DNA from: Phycisphaeraceae bacterium | Lineage (GTDB): Bacteria; Planctomycetota; Phycisphaerae; Phycisphaerales; SM1A02 | Length of the DNA stretch: 64,000 bases | Reading direction: 5' to 3' | NCBI GenBank assembly: GCA_019636735.1 | Contig: JAHBWY010000009.1 | Location: 47,884-111,883, forward strand | Shown: positions 59,406 to 64,000 of the stretch, one piece after another | How the letters are laid out: every line of letters starts with the position of its first letter | Numbering within the stretch: position 1 is the stretch's first letter | Program-made: the position numbers and the translations under genes | Notes under the pieces: model-generated | The model's database searches: none | Told to the model about the DNA's origin: nothing | Seen by the model: only the letters and a program-made list of their open reading frames with translations

Positions 59406-60278
59406 ATGGCTCCATCTGACAGCCCGCCTCTGGCCGACCCAGAGATGCCGTTCAAGGGCATTCTAGACGCCCTGCGAGTCCGAAAAGACGCCCTCTCAGT
59501 GAGTCTTGTCGCGGAGGCCGACAGGGTCGCTAACCACCATGTTTATTCCATGGTCGTGGACTTAGAGAGTGCTCGCGCGTTCATGGAGCACCATGTGTGG
59601 TGTGTCTGGGACTTCATGATGCTTGCCAAGTCGGTCCAGGTCGGATTGGGTTGCTACGAGCTCCTTTGGGTTCCGCCCGCGGACACCGATGCGGTGGCAG
59701 CGATCAATGCGATCATCGCCGATGAAGAAGCGGACATTGGCCCAGATGGCCTCAAACATAGTCACTTTGAGATCTACCTGGGCGCCATGAAGGAAGCGGG
59801 AGCATCGACGAGATCGATTGACGCCTTCCTTTCCCGCCTTCGGATCACTCGCGACCTGATCCCATCTATGCTCGATGTGGGCGCCACACCGCCAGCCGTA
59901 CGGTTCGTTCAGGCGACATACAAGTCTGCTACGGGCCCGATCCACGCGAGGGTTGCAGCGCTGTGCCTGGCTCGCGAAGAGCTTGTGCCGCGATTGCTAT
60001 CAACACTCCTGACCAACTTGCCCAATGACTCGTGCCTGTCGATGTTTCGCTGGTACATAGAGCGACACATTCAGGTCGACTCAGCGACACATGGACCACT
60101 GAGCGCCACTCTGTACTCTAATACTGTAAGGAATGACGCTGTTGTGGAGCGCGAGGCGCTAGAATCGGCAATCGAGGCGATTAGAGCGAGAGGACAGTTC
60201 TTGGATAGCATTGCCGATGCGCTCGCACGGGTTGCCAGCGCCAATACCCCATCGAGCTTCGCCAGGTCGAAGGTTTAG
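59406..60278 (+). CDS. DUF3050 family protein (heme-oxygenase-like fold)
   Basis: The product from ATG 59406 is 290 aa. It contains NHHVYSMVVDLESARAFMEH, HVWCVWDFMMLAKSVQVGLG, INAIIADEEADIG and SHFEIYLGAMKEAGA, the DUF3050 pattern. The conserved Glu/His residues fit a heme-oxygenase-like di-iron fold, but no reaction is established. It heads a rightward cluster with ABC transporter genes, 15 bp before the next gene, and the GC content drops here, suggesting a different origin from E2. Confidence 0.75.
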   Translation: MAPSDSPPLADPEMPFKGILDALRVRKDALSVSLVAEADRVANHHVYSMVVDLESARAFMEHHVWCVWDFMMLAKSVQVGLGCYELLWVPPADTDAVAAINAIIADEEADIGPDGLKHSHFEIYLGAMKEAGASTRSIDAFLSRLRITRDLIPSMLDVGATPPAVRFVQATYKSATGPIHARVAALCLAREELVPRLLSTLLTNLPNDSCLSMFRWYIERHIQVDSATHGPLSATLYSNTVRNDAVVEREALESAIEAIRARGQFLDSIADALARVASANTPSSFARSKV

Positions 60279-60293
60279 AGGAGTTGCCCAAAC

Positions 60294-61196
60294 ATGCCAA
60301 ACAACAGGTCGGCGCCGTTCCTGCTCGTGGTGATTGCGGCGATTGTTGCCCTAGCAGTGTCGCTGATCGTAGTAAAGACTTGGCAAGTCGCGCCGACTGG
60401 ACCTGTGACCAAGGAGCACGCTTACACCCGAGTGCTCCAGACAGGTACTTTGCGAGTGGGGTACGTCGCCTATCCGCCCGCCACGATAGTTGATGCTAGC
60501 GGCAAGAGAATCACTGGAATCTTCCCCGCGCTCCTCGAGGACATCGCGAGTCGTACGGGCTTGAGAGTTGAATTCGCAGAGGAGGTTGGCTGGGCGACTC
60601 TGATCGAAGGACTGGACACTGGTCGGTACGACATCGTCGGCGGCCTTTGGGCAAATCCAAGCCGCGGGAAGGCTGCCACGGTATCCGCCCCCGTGTATTT
60701 TAGCGGCGTCGGTGTTTGGGTCCGGCCTGACGAATCGCGCATTACTCCCGCTGACAACTGGGAGTCAATCAATCGCCCTGAGATTCGAATTGCGGCAATT
60801 GATGGATCAACTCCTCTGTCGATTGCCAAAACGCAGTTCCCCAAAGCCACTTTGACCACCTATCCAAATTTGACGAGCGAGTCGCAGTTGTTTCTCGATC
60901 TTGTCAGCAACAAGATCGATGTATTCTTTGCCGAGCCTGCTCAAGGTATGCTCTTTCTTCAGGCAAACCCCAACTCGATTCGCAACATAGCGTCCACCCA
61001 CCCCATTCGAGTGTTCGCAAATGTGTTTCTTATGCGAAAGGACGAGTTTCAGTTCAAGAACATGATTGACACTGCAATCGCGGATCTTCAGAGCTCTGGT
61101 CGGGTTGCCGAGGTGCTGCGGGAGTACGAGCCGATACCTGGCGCCTTTTATCGCGTAGCGCCGCCGTATGCACCGCTTGATAGCAAGCCAGATTGA
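60294..61196 (+). CDS. Substrate-binding protein of amino-acid-type ABC transporter
   Basis: A 300-aa family-3 solute-binding protein with a single N-terminal membrane anchor (PFLLVVIAAIVALAVSLIVV). Mature features: GTLRVGYVAYPPATIVDASG, GIFPALLEDIASRTGLRVEF, GRYDIVGGLWANPSRGKA and SNKIDVFFAEPAQG. Ligands of this family are usually polar amino acids; the specificity is unknown. Confidence 0.8.
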   Translation: MPNNRSAPFLLVVIAAIVALAVSLIVVKTWQVAPTGPVTKEHAYTRVLQTGTLRVGYVAYPPATIVDASGKRITGIFPALLEDIASRTGLRVEFAEEVGWATLIEGLDTGRYDIVGGLWANPSRGKAATVSAPVYFSGVGVWVRPDESRITPADNWESINRPEIRIAAIDGSTPLSIAKTQFPKATLTTYPNLTSESQLFLDLVSNKIDVFFAEPAQGMLFLQANPNSIRNIASTHPIRVFANVFLMRKDEFQFKNMIDTAIADLQSSGRVAEVLREYEPIPGAFYRVAPPYAPLDSKPD

Positions 61197-61226
61197 TAGT
61201 GATGCTGCGTTGCGAATACCACCGAG

Positions 61227-61886
61227 ATGCTCCAAGTACTGCAGCAACACTGGCGGGAGCTACTACAAGGCCTAACCGTGACCCTGAAGCTTTGCGGGAT
61301 CGCGTGGCTGATAGGGTTTCCGTTAGGTATTGGGTTTGGCTTGGCAGGTGCGAGGTGGCCGCGAAGTGCGGGGCGAGTCCTCCAAGCTATAGCGGTGCTA
61401 TTCGCGGCCGTGCCCGTGCTCGTTGTGTTGTTTTGGCTTCACTATCCGGCTCAAGCGATGCTCGGCATGGTCATCGATCCGTTTCTCACCGCAACCGTCA
61501 CCCTAATGGCTTACACCGCGATCCTGGTCGCAGACGCTGTCAGATTAGGGTTAGGCGACTTTCCTGCGCAGTTTGATGTTGCTGCAAAGGTTTGCGGTCT
61601 CCGCCACAGCCAGATTCTTCTTCGAATCAAGCTTCCCCTGATGTTTCGCCGGTTGCTTCCAACCGCACTCTCAATCATCGTAGTCATTTTGCAGGCATCG
61701 CTGTTCGCGTCGTTGATATCTGTTAACGAGATATTCCGCGTCGCACAAAGAATTAACTCCATGGTCTACAAGCCGGTGGAGTTATTCACCGCCTTGGCTC
61801 TGTTCTTCGTCGTCGTCTGCGTCCCTCTTCATATCGCCGCGATCGTGCTTCGGTATCGTTACACAAGGGACGTGTCTGAACGATGA
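61227..61886 (+). CDS. ABC transporter permease, polar amino-acid type
   Basis: A 219-aa inner membrane permease with about five TMs, the N-terminal LLQGLTVTLKLCGIAWLIGF and an EAA-like loop (FDVAAKVCGLRHSQILLRIK, then LPLMFRRLLP). It overlaps the ATPase gene by 4 bp (ATGA), so the two are coupled. Confidence 0.82.
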   Translation: MLQVLQQHWRELLQGLTVTLKLCGIAWLIGFPLGIGFGLAGARWPRSAGRVLQAIAVLFAAVPVLVVLFWLHYPAQAMLGMVIDPFLTATVTLMAYTAILVADAVRLGLGDFPAQFDVAAKVCGLRHSQILLRIKLPLMFRRLLPTALSIIVVILQASLFASLISVNEIFRVAQRINSMVYKPVELFTALALFFVVVCVPLHIAAIVLRYRYTRDVSER

Positions 61887-62611
61887 TTCGTTGTGTCGAC
61901 CTTTATAAATCGTACGGACACACTCGGGTTCTGGGCGGCGTGAGTTTTTCCGTCGACAGTGGTCAGATCCTTGCAGTGCTTGGTTCCAGTGGCACGGGGA
62001 AAAGCACACTTCTAAGAGTCTTGAGTGGTGTCGAGGGGTTTGATCAAGGGCATCTCGTAGTTGACGGATGTCGTCTCGAGCCTGGGGGAGAGGCGGCACT
62101 GAGTCAGGAGGAACTGTGGCCAAACATCACGATGGTCTTCCAGGATCTGTTCCTGTGGCCTCATCTGACTAATCGGGAGAACCTCCTCTTGCCTGCACGG
62201 AATCGTCATGGGAGCAAGGCGGAGGAAATCTGCAACGCGTTGATCGAGCGGCTAGATCTGTCGGGATTCATCGATAGGCATCCCAACGAAGCATCCCGCG
62301 GTCAGCGCCAGATTGTTGCAGTCGCGCGAGCGCTCGCATTGAAACCTCGTGTCCTACTGCTCGATGAGGTGACCGCATCCTTAGATATGTCGCGGGCAGT
62401 AGCACTTACTGCAGCCCTGAGGGAAGTGGCGCAATCAGGGACCACCATTCTGCACGTAACCCATCAACTGGGATTCGCGCGACACACGGCCGACTCAATC
62501 ATGTTTCTAGAGAATGGAGCAGTTGCTGAGTTTGGAAGCATCGATATTCTCAACACCCCGGCCTCTTCTGGGCTTCAGGCATTCGTAGCCTTGGCTAATC
62601 GCGCGAACTAG
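61883..62611 (+). CDS. ABC transporter ATPase with degenerate signature
   Basis: A 242-aa ATPase with Walker A GSSGTGKST, Q-loop VFQDLFLWPHLT, Walker B VLLLDEVTASLD and H-loop VTHQ. The signature is ASRGQ rather than LSGGQ (Ser and first Gly changed). It otherwise matches GlnQ-type polar amino-acid transport ATPases. Its 3' end overlaps the convergent gene by 17 bp. Confidence 0.82.
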   Translation: MIRCVDLYKSYGHTRVLGGVSFSVDSGQILAVLGSSGTGKSTLLRVLSGVEGFDQGHLVVDGCRLEPGGEAALSQEELWPNITMVFQDLFLWPHLTNRENLLLPARNRHGSKAEEICNALIERLDLSGFIDRHPNEASRGQRQIVAVARALALKPRVLLLDEVTASLDMSRAVALTAALREVAQSGTTILHVTHQLGFARHTADSIMFLENGAVAEFGSIDILNTPASSGLQAFVALANRAN

Positions 62612-63953
62612 GGATCGGCGGCGATGTGACTCGCGCGGTTACATGAGAAAGTACGCGGTGAAGGGATGAGGTCGGACCGTTGTCAACTCCTGCTCGCACA
62701 AGCTTCGCGACGTCCTCTGAGGCCCATACTGACTGATTGTGTTGGTTGGCCGCGAACTGAATGGCATCGGCCAGCGTTATTCGATGCGAGAGCTCGGGAG
62801 TCAAGTGCCGCCCTGTGCGGACGCGGAACGCTGTTGATTTCCACGCGATGCGAGTGCCGAGGGCTTTGGGGTCCCGGCTCAAGAGGGCCGCAAGGATCGA
62901 AGAATCGAATAGCTCAATCAATGGGCCGAGCTCGAAGAACCATCGAATGTGTTGGCTCGCCATTGCATCGGTAGCGTGTCCGAGACCTATTACAACATAT
63001 GGTACAACAGTATCTGGAAGGTCTGCTATTGCCTGCGCTAGCGCGGGCTGCGAGGGCGTGTCGCTTAGCGCGAATATACATGGAATCTTTGCGTGGAGCT
63101 CGGAGCGAAGCCTCTCTAGAAGGGCTAGGTATTCAAGATGCCACGTCATCGCGCCGGTACGGATTCGCTGAAGATCGGTCATGCAGATCGCGTATGCACC
63201 GGTTGCCTTTGCAAGCTCCTCCGTTAGCTCGCGGCGCTCATCGACATCCAAGAATGCCCCCTCGCCTGAGAGGTTCTTTGCGTGGCTTCTAAGCCGATTG
63301 CTGAACCCGCGGATCAGACTTCTCGTTATGACGCGATGTTCCCTTGAGTCAGATTGTAGGAGTTCTCCAACAAGAGTGGCGGCAGCGATGCAGTCCGATT
63401 GCACAGCGGACGTCGATGCAACCTGCTGACTGAGTGGAAGAAGAGCCGACCGCATCAGGCCAACTTCGCGGACCACCTCGTGGACCGCCCCGTCTACCGT
63501 AACCTTCGCGCTCGTTAACAACGCGGCAATTGAAGCGTCTCCTTGATCCTTGAAACTGGCGCGAGCTGCTGTTGCCTGATCCGCCATCTCAAGCATCTGC
63601 TCGCGGTGTCGCGCAACGAAGCCATACAGGAGCAGAATCGCCTGGGCTAGGCCAAGGACCAAGGACGCCGTCAAACCGAGCCCCACGCTGAGCAGGTGGA
63701 CGAATCGCTCGGAGGAGGCCGACGCATGCGAGACTGCAGAATCAAGTGTCGCGGGGTCGGTGAGTGGAGGTAGATCCGGCAAACTCAGTTTGACAATCCA
63801 ACTGACCGCTCCCGTCAACGACAGAACGATTGGGATGCCGACAACAACAACAAAAATGACCGCGGTAAGTACCGGATTGTTGAGGAGAAGTAGACCTAGA
63901 CGCTCGACACGGTTCGTGGGCTGCGCGTTGGCCTGATCCATGGGCAGATCCAA
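62595..63953 (-). CDS. Hypothetical membrane protein
   Basis: A 452-aa protein with two TMs near the N-terminus (NPVLTAVIFVVVVGIPIVLS; VGLGLTASLVLGLAQAILLL), a helical region (MLEMADQATAARASFKDQGD...VREVGLMRSALLPLSQQVAS) and a globular C-terminal part with VVPYVVIGLGHATDAMASQH and SILAALLSRDPKALGTRIAW. The C-terminal part recalls sensor-type cytoplasmic domains, but I do not recognise a family. It converges on the ABC operon. ATG 63941 (MDQANAQ) is an alternative start. Confidence 0.65.
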   Translation of the reverse strand: MDLPMDQANAQPTNRVERLGLLLLNNPVLTAVIFVVVVGIPIVLSLTGAVSWIVKLSLPDLPPLTDPATLDSAVSHASASSERFVHLLSVGLGLTASLVLGLAQAILLLYGFVARHREQMLEMADQATAARASFKDQGDASIAALLTSAKVTVDGAVHEVVREVGLMRSALLPLSQQVASTSAVQSDCIAAATLVGELLQSDSREHRVITRSLIRGFSNRLRSHAKNLSGEGAFLDVDERRELTEELAKATGAYAICMTDLQRIRTGAMTWHLEYLALLERLRSELHAKIPCIFALSDTPSQPALAQAIADLPDTVVPYVVIGLGHATDAMASQHIRWFFELGPLIELFDSSILAALLSRDPKALGTRIAWKSTAFRVRTGRHLTPELSHRITLADAIQFAANQHNQSVWASEDVAKLVRAGVDNGPTSSLHRVLSHVTARVTSPPIPSSRD

Positions 63954-64000
63954 ATCTGGCCTGAGTGTATCCGAAGCAGCTGTATCAGCAGGGACTGATC

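Overview
The window is GC-rich bacterial DNA. Gene content points to a planctomycete, probably a Phycisphaerae-type lineage: large serine recombinases paired with DUF2924, a heavy-metal RND system with small Cys/His-rich secreted proteins, and many 4-bp ATGA/GTGA gene overlaps. The taxonomy is inferred; there is no rRNA or tRNA in the window to test it.

Layout. (1) About 1-16.5 kb: element E1, a prophage-like element read leftwards and running off the left edge. From right to left it has a small protein, DUF2924, serine recombinase and ParB-like HTH gene; a cargo slot (DUF2188, an MqsR/MqsA-Panacea toxin-antitoxin pair, and an unknown two-gene cassette); an element-encoded sigma factor; a recombination/replication operon (unknown protein, PD-(D/E)XK nuclease, Sak4-like ATPase, DUF669, RusA, SF2 helicase, HNH, primase-helicase); an iteron-rich origin-like region; and a ParB-methyltransferase gene. 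(2) 16.5-18.3 kb: debris (orphan MNT nucleotidyltransferase, gene fragment, internally deleted IS5-type transposase). (3) 18.5-35.7 kb: a rightward metal-resistance island with a CzcCBA-type RND pump, two paralogous His-rich lipoproteins, a 21-bp phased repeat array, a P1B-ATPase, a MacAB-like exporter with two FtsX permeases, and a secreted duplicated Cys-rich protein. (4) About 35.9-59.2 kb: element E2, a second prophage-like element with the same order as E1, plus a terminase, a gpW-like protein, a portal gene split by an IS66 element and truncated at its 3' end, and a divergent block of small genes. (5) 59.4-64 kb: a lower-GC cluster with a DUF3050 protein, a polar amino-acid-type ABC transporter and a convergent membrane protein.

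How the parts work together. E1 and E2 are diverged versions of one element design, so comparing them acts as an internal conservation test. Each encodes its own sigma factor, and each has its own repeated bipartite motif upstream of its operons: in E2 GCGAC-N14-TGCAGATGTAGAGG three times, in E1 GCAAC-N10 followed by a 23-bp word twice. This suggests a private sigma/promoter circuit that co-ordinates recombinase, recombination and head genes. Each also has an origin-like region with the same 25-bp G-rich core but entirely different iteron words. The cargo slot next to each sigma gene carries a different overlapping two-gene cassette of unknown function, which is a candidate anti-phage or superinfection-control system.
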